Of a stretch of DNA of 64,000 nucleotides, positions 8,736 to 17,543 are shown piece by piece. The first letter of the stretch is position 1, and the number at the start of each line of letters is the position of its first letter. Both the position numbers and the translations under genes were made by a program. A model generated the notes under the pieces. That model was not told the DNA's origin, did no database searches, and saw only the letters and a program-made list of their open reading frames with translations. The stretch is from contig NZ_SMYO01000008.1 in the NCBI RefSeq assembly GCF_004358205.1, forward strand, positions 1 through 64,000, in the 5' to 3' direction. The DNA comes from Bacillus salipaludis. GTDB lineage: Bacteria > Bacillota > Bacilli > Bacillales_B > DSM-18226.

Positions 8736-10238
8736 ATGGAACAAAAAGTGGAGCAGTTGCTACTTAAAGGTCTTAACATCCTATTTGAATATAAAGAACC
8801 ATTTTTAAAAGAATGGAAAAAGCTTGTTTCGTCAGCGAAATTCCAGCATACCACACTTGCATCAGAATTTGACTCCATGATTCAACTTGCCATTCAGCAA
8901 GTATCCAAACAAGAAACTTCAACTGTTGACACCTTAATTCTCTCACTCCTTGATGAATGGCAGAATCGTTTTTCTTCCATCCATGATGAATATGAATCTA
9001 TCTTTCTGCTTTCTTCCATAGAAAATATGTTTCATAAACTGTTAGTAAAAAATCCAATGGCAACTGAGCATGAACATCAGGCAATCCAAGCATTTTTTTC
9101 AAGAATACTTGATCATGCTTTATTAACCCATGACCTGCAGGACCGGACAGAGAAATGGTTAAAAATGATTTTAGCCACAAAGGTAATTCCGATTAAGTGG
9201 ATTGCCCTTGCTAGAAAAGAAGCCCAAGATTTTCAGATTTCCAGGGTCGTTTGTTCCTCCAAATTTTCTGTCGAGGCTCACTTGCTTGAAATTTGCTTAA
9301 ATCTAAAATCGAAGGAAATCAATCACCTGTCGAATGCCCTTTCTAGATTAATCGATTCAAATTCACCAGAGGCTACCATCCTGCAAATTAGCTGTTTTAA
9401 TGAAACCCTACTCCTTTGTCTTCAAGAAAAAGATTTTCCGGTGACCCACCAGCAAACGGAGTTTATTAAAGGGATGTATCTCCGTCAATTAAAGCTTCAC
9501 CATCTTGAAAGCAAGCTTGAATGGAAGGACGCTTCCCTGCTGTTTTTACAGAGTTTGCTTAAGTCGAGGAGTGTCGATCGTGCTGTTCAGGCGATTACAA
9601 AAGGATTAACTGATTTTATGCCCTTTAAGCGCTGCGCCCTTTTTTTGTATAATCACTATGAAGATAAAGGGATTGGGGTTTGCGGTTATAATGTAAATAA
9701 TTCCTCCCTTCAGCAAATTAGGGAGACTATTTTTAAGCTGCCATTAATAAAAAAATATCTAAATTCATTAAATTATTCACAGCCTCTTTATTTTTCGAAT
9801 GCGCTGGAAGTTCTGCCAAAGAGATATGTCCGCGAGTTTCGTTTAAAATCCTTTGTGGTATTGCCCATCCTTACAGCAACAGAAGGAAATTTACTTGGAA
9901 TTGCCATTTTAGACCAGGGAGAGGATTCACAATTTGAGGTTTCAACCCCAACCTTAACCACGTTAATAAAGTTTGGACAATATGCGGGCGAATTACTCCA
10001 TTCAATATGGGATGAAACCCTGCAGCAGTATGGCAGCAGCAATAGCGTGTTAACAACACGTGAAAAAGAAGTCTTAAAGCTGATTGCTGAGGGTGCTTCC
10101 ATTAATGAAGCAGCACAAGAGCTCCATCTCAGCAGCTATACGGTTCGTGATTATGTTTCCGTAATTATTCAAAAGCTTGCGGCAAAGAATCGAACAGATG
10201 CCGCTGTAAAGGCAATTAAAATGAAGCTAATTTCATAA
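8736..10238 (+). CDS. LuxR-family transcriptional regulator with GAF domain
   Basis: 500 aa from the ATG at 8736, chosen because GGGGGTG precedes it and the promoter at 8679-8707 lies within the upstream open extension. Residues 1-290 are a helical region of unknown type. Around 310-445 is a GAF-like sensor domain (ALFLYNHYEDKGIGVCGYN to LLGIAILDQGEDSQFEV). Residues 440-500 are a LuxR/NarL helix-turn-helix (LTTREKEVLKLIAEGASINE to RDYVSVIIQKLAAKNR). No receiver Asp is present, so it is probably not a phospho-response regulator. It is divergent from the DUF6230 operon and is a candidate controller of it. Confidence 0.8.
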   Translation: MEQKVEQLLLKGLNILFEYKEPFLKEWKKLVSSAKFQHTTLASEFDSMIQLAIQQVSKQETSTVDTLILSLLDEWQNRFSSIHDEYESIFLLSSIENMFHKLLVKNPMATEHEHQAIQAFFSRILDHALLTHDLQDRTEKWLKMILATKVIPIKWIALARKEAQDFQISRVVCSSKFSVEAHLLEICLNLKSKEINHLSNALSRLIDSNSPEATILQISCFNETLLLCLQEKDFPVTHQQTEFIKGMYLRQLKLHHLESKLEWKDASLLFLQSLLKSRSVDRAVQAITKGLTDFMPFKRCALFLYNHYEDKGIGVCGYNVNNSSLQQIRETIFKLPLIKKYLNSLNYSQPLYFSNALEVLPKRYVREFRLKSFVVLPILTATEGNLLGIAILDQGEDSQFEVSTPTLTTLIKFGQYAGELLHSIWDETLQQYGSSNSVLTTREKEVLKLIAEGASINEAAQELHLSSYTVRDYVSVIIQKLAAKNRTDAAVKAIKMKLIS

Positions 10239-10241
10239 ATA

Positions 10242-10274
10242 AAGAGCAGTTCATAGAGGGACTGCTCTTCTTTT
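10242..10274 (+). terminator. Terminator of the GAF-LuxR gene
   Basis: AAGAGCAGT and ACTGCTCTT form a 9-bp stem, followed by a T-rich tract. Confidence 0.75.
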
Positions 10275-10279
10275 GTTGG

Positions 10280-10309
10280 TTGATAAGGTACCAATGAAAA
10301 TTGTAAAAT
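10280..10309 (+). promoter_or_regulatory. Probable mscL promoter
   Basis: TTGATA (10280-10285), an 18-bp spacer and TAAAAT (10304-10309), 30 bp before the mscL ATG. Confidence 0.5.
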
Positions 10310-10338
10310 GAGAACGAATAGATTATGGAGGTTTTTAT

Positions 10339-10734
10339 ATGTGGAATGAATTTAAACAATTTGCAATGAAAGGGAACGTCATTGACCTAGCAGTCGGTGT
10401 AATTATTGGCGGGGCCTTTGGAAAAATTGTTACTTCCCTCGTTAATGATGTTATTATGCCCTTAATCAGCTTGCTGATTGGCGGGGTTGGGTTCGATTTT
10501 ACAAAACTTAAAGTTGGTACTCTTAAATACGGCTTATTTCTTCAATCCGTGCTCGACTTCTTTATTATCGCTTTTTGCATCTTCCTTTTTGTCAAATTCA
10601 TTAATCGCTTTAAAAAGAAAGAGGAACCTGTAAAGGAAGTGGTAAAAGTGGACCGCTCCGAAGAACTTTTAGCGGAAATCCGTGACATTTTAAAAGAAGA
10701 TAAAGATTTTTTAAGAAAAAATGAAACATCTTGA
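10339..10734 (+). CDS. mscL: Large-conductance mechanosensitive channel
   Basis: 131 aa, the standard MscL length. The channel opens at high membrane tension to release solutes during hypo-osmotic shock. The diagnostic N-terminus is present: [20 protein letters not shown], then [18 protein letters not shown], a glycine-rich pore helix. The second helix ([20 protein letters not shown]) and a charged cytoplasmic C-terminal helix follow. The ribosome site is ATGGAGG. It is followed 48 bp later by the BI-1 gene, possibly in the same transcript. Confidence 0.95.
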   Translation: MWNEFKQFAMKGNVIDLAVGVIIGGAFGKIVTSLVNDVIMPLISLLIGGVGFDFTKLKVGTLKYGLFLQSVLDFFIIAFCIFLFVKFINRFKKKEEPVKEVVKVDRSEELLAEIRDILKEDKDFLRKNETS

Positions 10735-10782
10735 CCACTTCCTCGTATTAATTAATAAGAAACTATTTTGAGGTGAAGAAAT

Positions 10783-11418
10783 TTGTACACACAAACATCT
10801 ACTGAATTTATGCCATCTGTTTTAAGGACGTTTGCACTTTCGCTTGCTTTCGCCTTTATTGGCACAATGGCAGGTGTATTTGTACCAACTAGTTTATTTT
10901 TACCTTTGTCAATCCTTGAATTGGTCATGCTTTTCGCCGCTTTCTTCTTTAGAAGAAAAAAAGCGATTTCCTATTCGTTCCTTTACATTTTTACATTTAT
11001 TTCCGGGATTACCCTATACCCAATTGTCGCTCACTATATGGCAACAACCGGGGCAAATACCGTTATCATGGCCTTTGCTACCACAACGGTAGTGTTCACG
11101 GGGATTGCGATTTATGCATCAAAATCAAAACGGAATTTCTCCTTTTTAGGCGGATTTCTGTTAGCTGCCCTGCTTGCTCTTGTGGCGATTTCAATCTTTA
11201 ACATCTTCTGGCCGCTTAGCACAACAGGAATGCTAGCTTACTCCTTTATCGGGGTCATGGTCTTCAGCGGTTATGTACTCTTTGATTTTAGCAGGATGAA
11301 GCATTACGGGGTAAGTGCGGAAGATGTTCCATTGATGGCATTAAGCTTATACTTGGATTTCATTAACCTATTCATCAGCATTCTGAGGATTTTTGGGATT
11401 CTTCAAAGTAAAGACTAA
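10783..11418 (+). CDS. Bax inhibitor-1/YetJ family membrane protein
   Basis: 211 aa with seven hydrophobic segments. It starts at a TTG preceded by GAGGTGAA at good distance. The family (TMBIM, Bacillus YetJ) forms a pH-sensitive Ca2+ leak. The C-terminal signature is present: GYVLFDFSRMKHYG with one Asp in helix 6, and LYLDFINLFISILRIFG with the second Asp in helix 7. These correspond to the gating Asp pair of YetJ. It ends in a strong terminator shared with the convergent hydroxylase gene. No signal for its regulation is seen. Confidence 0.88.
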   Translation: MYTQTSTEFMPSVLRTFALSLAFAFIGTMAGVFVPTSLFLPLSILELVMLFAAFFFRRKKAISYSFLYIFTFISGITLYPIVAHYMATTGANTVIMAFATTTVVFTGIAIYASKSKRNFSFLGGFLLAALLALVAISIFNIFWPLSTTGMLAYSFIGVMVFSGYVLFDFSRMKHYGVSAEDVPLMALSLYLDFINLFISILRIFGILQSKD

Positions 11419-11423
11419 CGATT

Positions 11424-11452
11424 AAAGGAGCTTGGATTACCCAAGCTCCTTT
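11424..11452. terminator. Bidirectional terminator
   Basis: AAAGGAGCTTGG (11424-11435) pairs with CCAAGCTCCTTT (11441-11452) across a 5-nt loop. It lies between convergent genes. Confidence 0.9.
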
Positions 11453-11455
11453 TGC

Positions 11456-13195
11456 TTATGATTCATTGATCAGCATTAACCCTCGTTCAATCATTTGGCT
11501 GATGGATTTTTCCCAGTCGGTATTTTTTAAGGATTCTACAACATGCGTAACAGTGGTTTCGGCTGTATTGTATTTTTTTAATAATTCCAGTATTTCTAAC
11601 CGGAGAAGCCAATCATTTGGATATTGATGATCTATTAGTGTTAAGATTTCATTTATTTGTAAAAGGCTCTCTTGATTCCATTGATCCTGCTCTCGAATCT
11701 TGCGGACTTCCGCGTATAAATGCTCTAATTCTGTTAGGCTTCTCATTTCAACCAATCCCTCTACCTCTTTTTCATTCTGCAAATCAAAATAGGCATTTGG
11801 GTCGGCAGCACCGGCATATACCGATGTAATTTTTCCCCCGACCGGCATATCAAAAATGCCCCATCCTTTGTCAAATAGGACTTGTTCCTGATAGGTAACC
11901 ATACAATCCTTGAAAGATATTACGATCGGGTGACCACTAGACCACAAGATTTCTTTAACTGTCCCCTCTACTTTTACCCCGCTTTCAAAGTTTAAACAAG
12001 CTTTCCCCCTTTCTACGATTTCGAGTTCTTCTAATTGCTGACTCGTGCAATTTTCAAGCAATCGGTTTCCTTCTAACACTCCAATCGGAGCACCAAATCC
12101 TTTATAATGGGTTTCCTTGCCATGACTTGGTAATTGCTGATTATTTATAGATAAGGCAGTCGGTCCTTTTGTTCGGATATACACCGCTTCCCCATTTCTA
12201 TCCTTAATGATGGTCGATAAAGTCCCGGTCACCTGTAGACCGGATGAATATACTATCGTTGCAGTATAATCAGATTGAAGCGCTTTTTCAAGACTTTCTG
12301 TTCCACCCTTTCGAAATGCCATTGTGGCAGCAAACTTTTCAATTTCCTCTACTAACCCTTCAAAATTTCTGCAGACAAATAATTGCGGCTGCGGCTTTGT
12401 AACGTCATAAGAGGTTTTGATACATTCTTCAACAGAGAAAGGGATTTTCCTTACGTCATCCGCTAAACAGCTTTGACTTTCTCCAACAGAAGATAGTAAA
12501 CCTGCACCATATATTTTAGGATTATTCAATTCGCCAACTAAGCCATATTCTACCGTCCACCAAAACAAGCGCGAGATATAGTCGGCCTCCGCCAAGCTTT
12601 TTACCTTTTTCCTCGCCTCAGCAACCATAACCTCTGCTAGTTTAACCTGTTCCGGGGTTGACACTGGGTCCTCTGCGACAATGGTTAACTGTCGAACAGC
12701 TCGAAAAACGTCTAGCTTTTCCTTACTTGAAAGGGCAAAGGATCCCATCATGCCGATCTTTTTTACATATTCACGATAGGTCTGATCTAACAGAATCGGG
12801 GCGTGTCCTGCCGCTTCATGCAGCATATCCGGAGCAGGAGTATAGGCGATATTCTGCAGTTTCCGAACCTCGGTTGCAATCGGTAATATCCCATTCGCTA
12901 AAAAACTGTAGAAGGCAGAGCCTGGGATTAACCCGTCAATCGAAACAGCACCCCACCCAACGCAGGCAAGGCTCGCATCCATTTCCTCTACCTTTGGAAT
13001 CGATTCAGTTTTGATTCCCGATTGCGCCAGCCCATTTACATAGGCAGGGTGTGCGATTTTTTTCAAGAAAAAATGATTTTGCTTCATGACGAAACGCCAT
13101 ACCGCATGATCTATCGGGGTATAGCTTTTGTAATGTTGCTGCGAAATATAGGGTTTTAAATGGGCAGGGACATTCATTGTCTTTTTTCTATTCAT
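11456..13195 (-). CDS. Aromatic amino acid hydroxylase (phenylalanine 4-monooxygenase-like), long form
   Basis: 579 aa. The catalytic domain spans about residues 20-290. It shows the iron-binding HEAAGH (His126, His131) and WWTVEYG (Glu216), the 2-His-1-carboxylate triad of pterin-dependent Phe/Tyr/Trp hydroxylases. Bacterial PhhA is only about 260-300 aa; here a further 290 residues follow. They contain beta-rich stretches (VTGTLSTIIKDRNGEAVYIRT, VEGTVKEILWSSGHPIVISF) and a helical end. Similar long forms are known from Bacillus species. The expected reaction is Phe to Tyr with tetrahydropterin and O2. The ribosome site is AGGAGGT. Confidence 0.85.
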   Translation of the reverse strand: MNRKKTMNVPAHLKPYISQQHYKSYTPIDHAVWRFVMKQNHFFLKKIAHPAYVNGLAQSGIKTESIPKVEEMDASLACVGWGAVSIDGLIPGSAFYSFLANGILPIATEVRKLQNIAYTPAPDMLHEAAGHAPILLDQTYREYVKKIGMMGSFALSSKEKLDVFRAVRQLTIVAEDPVSTPEQVKLAEVMVAEARKKVKSLAEADYISRLFWWTVEYGLVGELNNPKIYGAGLLSSVGESQSCLADDVRKIPFSVEECIKTSYDVTKPQPQLFVCRNFEGLVEEIEKFAATMAFRKGGTESLEKALQSDYTATIVYSSGLQVTGTLSTIIKDRNGEAVYIRTKGPTALSINNQQLPSHGKETHYKGFGAPIGVLEGNRLLENCTSQQLEELEIVERGKACLNFESGVKVEGTVKEILWSSGHPIVISFKDCMVTYQEQVLFDKGWGIFDMPVGGKITSVYAGAADPNAYFDLQNEKEVEGLVEMRSLTELEHLYAEVRKIREQDQWNQESLLQINEILTLIDHQYPNDWLLRLEILELLKKYNTAETTVTHVVESLKNTDWEKSISQMIERGLMLINES

Positions 13196-13241
13196 CTGAG
13201 ACCGACCTCCTTGGTATCATATTTATTTGATTCCAATAAAA

Positions 13242-13262
13242 ATAGACCCAAGGAACGGGTCA
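13242..13262 (-). terminator. Terminator of the flippase gene
   Basis: GACCC (13245-13249) and GGGTC (13257-13261). On the minus strand it is followed by a T-rich tract. It lies between the flippase stop and the hydroxylase ribosome site. Confidence 0.65.
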
Positions 13263-13272
13263 AAATAAGCAA

Positions 13273-14595
13273 TTATCGCTGAACTGCTCCCTTTAAAAAA
13301 ACGGATATTCCAATTTTTTTGCAGATGGTTAGATAATGCATAAGCGCGAGGAGGACAGCACCTGTATTCATCCCGATGATGACCCCTTCCATTCTCCATT
13401 CCGGATAGGAGCCGAGCCAGACGATAATGGTAAATGATACAATAACAGACCAAATGATATGGAAAAAGGTATCTTTAATCATATCAAGTCCAATCAGAAA
13501 GGCCTGAAATGGCATGATAAAAAAGTGGAATAAAAAATACGGCCAGAGCAATTGTAGAAATACAGCAGGCGTCGATGATTTAAAGAACAAAGAAGTCAGT
13601 TGTGGTGCAAAAAAGTAAAAGACTCCTACCGCCGCAACTCCATAAATAAAGGTCATGAACATAACCTGCTGGAGCATTTTTTGCAGGCTCGAATAATCTC
13701 CAGCAGCATGGGTTTTCGATACCCCTGGAATTAGGACAATCATTAAGGAATGGGCAATAAAAGCAGGGAAAAAACCAATCGACATTGCCACCCCCATCAG
13801 CATCCCAAAATGCTCTGTAGCGACTGTGGCGGACAAACCGGACCGAACTAGTGCCGCCTTAATCAGAAAAGGCTGGATAGCTCCCGTTACGGCAGAAAAC
13901 AATCGCATCCCCGTTGTTGGAATCGACACCGCCATTAAGTTTTTCCGGACTAATTTCCGATTTAAATTGGAAAAAGGTACCCGTTTTACGTGTTGGAACT
14001 GAACGATAAACATATAGAATAAATAAAGGAAGACGACCACCTCACTGCCAATCAAGGCCGTAATGGCAATCAACAAGGCACTTTCTGTTTTATATTGAAA
14101 CAGTCGAAATAAAACAAATAGGGCTGCAAGCTGGAAAACCTTTCGCAGAAAGTTGGCGACAGCAATTTTTCCCATATGATGCATCCCCATAAAATATCCC
14201 CTTGCCACAGAGGTAAATGAAATAACCGGGATTAGTATGAGAACCAGCCATCTTACATAGGGATGATACCCATTAAAGATTGGGATAAACTGCATAATGC
14301 TAGTGGCTAAGAGTAGCAAAATACTTGTAAAAATGATGGTAATGGTGAGAGCGTGGTAAAGGATATTGCGATGGTACCTGTCCTCTTTTTCAGCAATAAA
14401 TTTGGAAATGGACACCTGCAATTCGAAACTTGAGAGCAACACAATTAAAAAAATAGTCGGCAAAATCGACATATAAAGCCCTAACCCGTGACTTCCAAGT
14501 TCCCGGGCCAAAATCATATTAACAAAAAATTCAATGCCTTCACCTAGAAAAGCGGATGCCGCTAGAAAGAAGATTCCCTTGTAGTAAATAGCCAT
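13273..14595 (-). CDS. Polysaccharide-type flippase, SpoVB/YkvU-like
   Basis: 440 aa with about 12-14 hydrophobic segments and the MOP-superfamily N-terminus (FLGEGIEFFVNMILARELGSHGLGLYMSILPTIF). The length and the FELQVSISKFIAEKED segment fit the sporulation-associated SpoVB/YkvU branch of lipid-linked oligosaccharide flippases, closest to YkvU by size. Such proteins move lipid-linked cell-wall precursors across the membrane. A sporulation role is inferred from family only. It is monocistronic, on the same strand as the hydroxylase but separated from it by a terminator. Confidence 0.8.
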   Translation of the reverse strand: MAIYYKGIFFLAASAFLGEGIEFFVNMILARELGSHGLGLYMSILPTIFLIVLLSSFELQVSISKFIAEKEDRYHRNILYHALTITIIFTSILLLLATSIMQFIPIFNGYHPYVRWLVLILIPVISFTSVARGYFMGMHHMGKIAVANFLRKVFQLAALFVLFRLFQYKTESALLIAITALIGSEVVVFLYLFYMFIVQFQHVKRVPFSNLNRKLVRKNLMAVSIPTTGMRLFSAVTGAIQPFLIKAALVRSGLSATVATEHFGMLMGVAMSIGFFPAFIAHSLMIVLIPGVSKTHAAGDYSSLQKMLQQVMFMTFIYGVAAVGVFYFFAPQLTSLFFKSSTPAVFLQLLWPYFLFHFFIMPFQAFLIGLDMIKDTFFHIIWSVIVSFTIIVWLGSYPEWRMEGVIIGMNTGAVLLALMHYLTICKKIGISVFLKGAVQR

Positions 14596-14717
14596 TTTTT
14601 CATTTCCCCTTCAATAGATCTCACTTCTATAAACCTATGAGACAAGTCCGTTGAATAGTAGGGAAACTTTTTTACATTTTCCGAATTACATTTTTTCACT
14701 CCGCCCAATTCCTTACC

Positions 14718-14759
14718 AAAAAAGGCACATCCAGCTATCCGCCAGTTGTGCCTTTTTTT
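14718..14759 (-). terminator. Terminator of gltT
   Basis: AAAAAAGGCACA (14718-14729) pairs with TGTGCCTTTTTT (14747-14758). On the minus strand the hairpin ends in a T-run. Confidence 0.85.
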
Positions 14760-14769
14760 GTATAACCGC

Positions 14770-16017
14770 CTATGCGGCTTGCTCTTCGTGATGATCTCTA
14801 ACTTTGTGACCTTCCCATTTGGAAATAACAATCGCCGCAAGTGAGTTACCGACAATGTTTACACATGTACGGGCCATGTCCAGCAACCTGTCTACGCCTA
14901 AAATAAACGCTAGTCCTTCGACCGGAATACCGACACTACCTAAGGTTGAAAGCAGAACAACAATTGAAACGCCAGGGACACCTGCGATCCCTTTTGATGT
15001 AACCATTAAAATAAGAACCAATGTAATCTGTTGTCCAATGCCCATATGAATGCCATACATTTGGGCGATGAATAAAGCCGCAATGGCCTGATACAAGGTA
15101 GATCCATCAAGATTAAAGGAATAACCAGTCGGAATGACGAATGAAGTAATCCCTTTTGGACATCCGATTCGCTCCATTTTTTCCATAATTTTCGGAAGAA
15201 CGGTTTCCGAACTCGCTGTGGAATAGCCCAAAATTAATTCGTCTTTCAGATAAGCTAAAAGCTTAAAAATGTTGTAGCCACAAATTTTCGCTACAATGCC
15301 GAGCACGACAATAATAAAGAAAGCCATCGCGCCATATACGGTAATAACTAATTTTCCAAGCGGTATTAATGATTCCAACCCAAATTTTGAAACGGTAACC
15401 CCAATTAAGGCAAACACCCCTAATGGAGCAATCTTCATAATCTGATTGGTTACATAGAACATCGCATCGGCTGTACCTCTAAAAAATTCAATGATCGGTT
15501 TGCCTTTTTCACCAATTGCTGCAACACCAAGACCAAACATAACGGAGAAGAAAATAATCGCCAGCATATCTCCATTTGCAAACGCCTGAACCACATTGGT
15601 CGGTACAATATTTACAAGTGTATCAATATGAGAGTGTGACTCCGTTGCTTTTTCAGTCGTAACATAGGAACTGATATCTGATTTAACCAGTTGCGAACGA
15701 TCCACGCCAGTACCTGGATGAAAAATATTAGCAACTAACAGGCCGACAACAATCGCGATCGTTGTAATGATTTCAAAATATAGAAGCGTTTTGCCTCCTA
15801 GTTTCCCTAGCGATTTCATATCGCCGGCACCTGCAACACCAACTACGAGACATGAGATGACAATCGGCACAACAATCATTTTAATTAATCGTAAAAAGAT
15901 GTTTCCAATTGGCTGTAAGAATTGCTCGATATGTGGATTTCCATAAAAAATGGCTCCTAAAATAATCCCAAGAATTAATCCAATAAAAATTTGCCATGCT
16001 AAACTAATTTTTTTCAC
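14770..16017 (-). CDS. gltT: Proton/sodium-glutamate symporter
   Basis: 415 aa from a GTG at 16017. An ATG five codons upstream lacks a ribosome site, whereas GGGAGAG precedes the GTG, and the resulting MKKISLAWQIFIGLILG matches the start of B. subtilis GltT. It is a DAACS-family carrier for glutamate/aspartate. Seen are the LIKMIVVPIVISCLVVGVAGAG segment, the serine-rich re-entrant loop YSTASSETVLPK, and NLDGSTLYQ plus DRLLDMARTCVNIVGNS binding motifs. It is divergent from glnK-glnL; cre and hexamer repeats upstream suggest carbon and glutamate/glutamine control. Confidence 0.93.
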   Translation of the reverse strand: MKKISLAWQIFIGLILGIILGAIFYGNPHIEQFLQPIGNIFLRLIKMIVVPIVISCLVVGVAGAGDMKSLGKLGGKTLLYFEIITTIAIVVGLLVANIFHPGTGVDRSQLVKSDISSYVTTEKATESHSHIDTLVNIVPTNVVQAFANGDMLAIIFFSVMFGLGVAAIGEKGKPIIEFFRGTADAMFYVTNQIMKIAPLGVFALIGVTVSKFGLESLIPLGKLVITVYGAMAFFIIVVLGIVAKICGYNIFKLLAYLKDELILGYSTASSETVLPKIMEKMERIGCPKGITSFVIPTGYSFNLDGSTLYQAIAALFIAQMYGIHMGIGQQITLVLILMVTSKGIAGVPGVSIVVLLSTLGSVGIPVEGLAFILGVDRLLDMARTCVNIVGNSLAAIVISKWEGHKVRDHHEEQAA

Positions 16018-16058
16018 TCGCTTCTCTCCCATCGATAAGTTTTTTGATTTTTGATAAT

Positions 16059-16064
16059 ATTATA
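16059..16064 (-). promoter_or_regulatory. -10 element of gltT
   Basis: A perfect TATAAT on the minus strand. No good -35 exists 16-18 bp upstream (TCGTTT), as expected for an activator-dependent promoter. Confidence 0.6.
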
Positions 16065-16078
16065 GTAGGAATATAGTT

Positions 16079-16092
16079 TGTAAACGATTACA
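16079..16092. promoter_or_regulatory. CcpA cre site
   Basis: TGTAAACGATTACA matches the cre consensus TGWAANCGNTNWCA at every position. It overlaps the -35 region of gltT, a position expected to give carbon-catabolite repression. Confidence 0.75.
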
Positions 16093-16111
16093 GTTTATAT
16101 CATAACGGTTG

Positions 16112-16137
16112 ACCTACGATAACCTACAAAAAACTAC
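16112..16137. promoter_or_regulatory. Three hexamer direct repeats with exact 10-bp period
   Basis: ACCTAC at 16112, ACCTAC at 16122 and AACTAC at 16132 (minus strand GTAGTT-N4-GTAGGT-N4-GTAGGT). The hexamer-N4-hexamer design is the one described for the GlnL (YcbB) response regulator. The block lies about 60-85 bp upstream of the predicted gltT start point, a typical activator position. Confidence 0.6.
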
Positions 16138-16204
16138 AAAGTGGGTTAAAAAAATTTTTACAATTGAAAATAATTTTTTTACTATAGATAGGGGGGGTGA
16201 TCGT

Positions 16205-17467
16205 ATTCGCGATAAAATATTAGCCTATTTGTTTATGATCATTGCCGTTCCTATAGCCGGAGAAATAAAATTTTATCCTTTAACCGGTGCTGATTTAAGA
16301 ATCAGCATGAGTACACCTGTATTCTTTTTTATATTGCTATGGTCACGTAAAATCCATCCAGTTGCGGCGGGCTTTTTAACCGGAAGTGCTGTCGTTTGTT
16401 TCCGGGTTATTCTGGACAAGCTTCAAGTTGGCTCCTTTGATTTCCCTGACCATTTTCCCGTGTTTTTCTATTACATGGTCTTTGCTGCATTTTTTCATGT
16501 TTTTAAAGTAAAAAAATTATATCATCGCCCGCTGCTCATTGGTCTAGTTGGAATGGTGCTCGAAATTATGGGCAATTTTTCAGAAATGACCATTCGCCAT
16601 TACACAACTGATATGAAAATGACAACCTCTGGCTTCTTAATTATTGTTGGGGTAGCCATCATTCGCAGCTTCTTTGTACTTGGTTTTTTCAATACAATTT
16701 TAGTACGTGAGACAAGGTTGGCTGAAGAACAGCAACGAAAACGGACCGAAGAGGTTTTACTTTTAGTCTCAAATTTATATGTGGAAATGTTTCAATTGGA
16801 AAAATCAGCAAAGAACGCAGAGCAACTAACCAGCGCCTGCTACACGATTTATCGAGATTTAAAAACGCTAAACAATCAAAATGAAGCACAAGCCATGCTG
16901 AAAATCGCCGGTGAATTACACGAAATAAAAAAAGATAATCAACGTATTTATGCCGGCTTGTCTAAATTAATGGCCAAAGAAAAATTAGATGATTTTATGA
17001 ACATTCGCGAAATCATTTCTGTTGTAACGATCTCAAATAAAAATTATGGTGAACTGCTCGGGAAATCAATTGATTTTCAGGTAAACATTACGGGGGTACA
17101 TTCGGAGTACCGTACTTTTATCCTTCTTTCCCTTATAAATAATCTTGTTGCCAACGCGGTGGAAGCCATCCGTCAGGAAGGACAGATTGTATTAACGGTT
17201 GAAAGGGTTCTGGACTTTGTCAAAATATGCATAAAGGATAATGGAAACGGAATTTCTGAGAAGAACAAAATGTATATTTTTGAACCAGGTTTTACAACAA
17301 AATTTGATCAAGCAGGAATTGCTTCAAATGGAATCGGTTTATCCTACACTAGAAACGTCATTGAAAATCTGAATGGCACAATTAACCTAGTCGAATCAGA
17401 GAAAGAAAAAGGAACGACCTTTGAAATTCAGCTTCCGGTTATAAATTTAATAAACAAAACTCGCTGA
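16205..17467 (+). CDS. glnK: GlnK-type sensor histidine kinase
   Basis: About 420 aa. It resembles B. subtilis GlnK (YcbA), which senses glutamine and phosphorylates GlnL. Five or six membrane segments come first (LAYLFMIIAVPIAGEIKFYP and following), then a dimerisation helix and an HATPase domain with LVANAVEAI (N box), DNGNGISEKN and NGIGLSYTRN. No obvious H-box HExxxP is visible, as in this atypical group. The start is uncertain. The only good ribosome site, AGGGGGGGTGA (16188-16198), points to ATT at 16205, with TTG 16229 and ATG 16235 as alternatives. The frame is open back to TTG 16109, but that part overlaps the presumed operator repeats. Confidence 0.8.
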   Translation: MRDKILAYLFMIIAVPIAGEIKFYPLTGADLRISMSTPVFFFILLWSRKIHPVAAGFLTGSAVVCFRVILDKLQVGSFDFPDHFPVFFYYMVFAAFFHVFKVKKLYHRPLLIGLVGMVLEIMGNFSEMTIRHYTTDMKMTTSGFLIIVGVAIIRSFFVLGFFNTILVRETRLAEEQQRKRTEEVLLLVSNLYVEMFQLEKSAKNAEQLTSACYTIYRDLKTLNNQNEAQAMLKIAGELHEIKKDNQRIYAGLSKLMAKEKLDDFMNIREIISVVTISNKNYGELLGKSIDFQVNITGVHSEYRTFILLSLINNLVANAVEAIRQEGQIVLTVERVLDFVKICIKDNGNGISEKNKMYIFEPGFTTKFDQAGIASNGIGLSYTRNVIENLNGTINLVESEKEKGTTFEIQLPVINLINKTR

Positions 17468-17543
17468 TTGGCAACCCCTAAGGGCGGTTTATGAGGCGAG
17501 TTGCACTTATACTTTATTACCAGTCGAAAAAGGGGTGATTACC

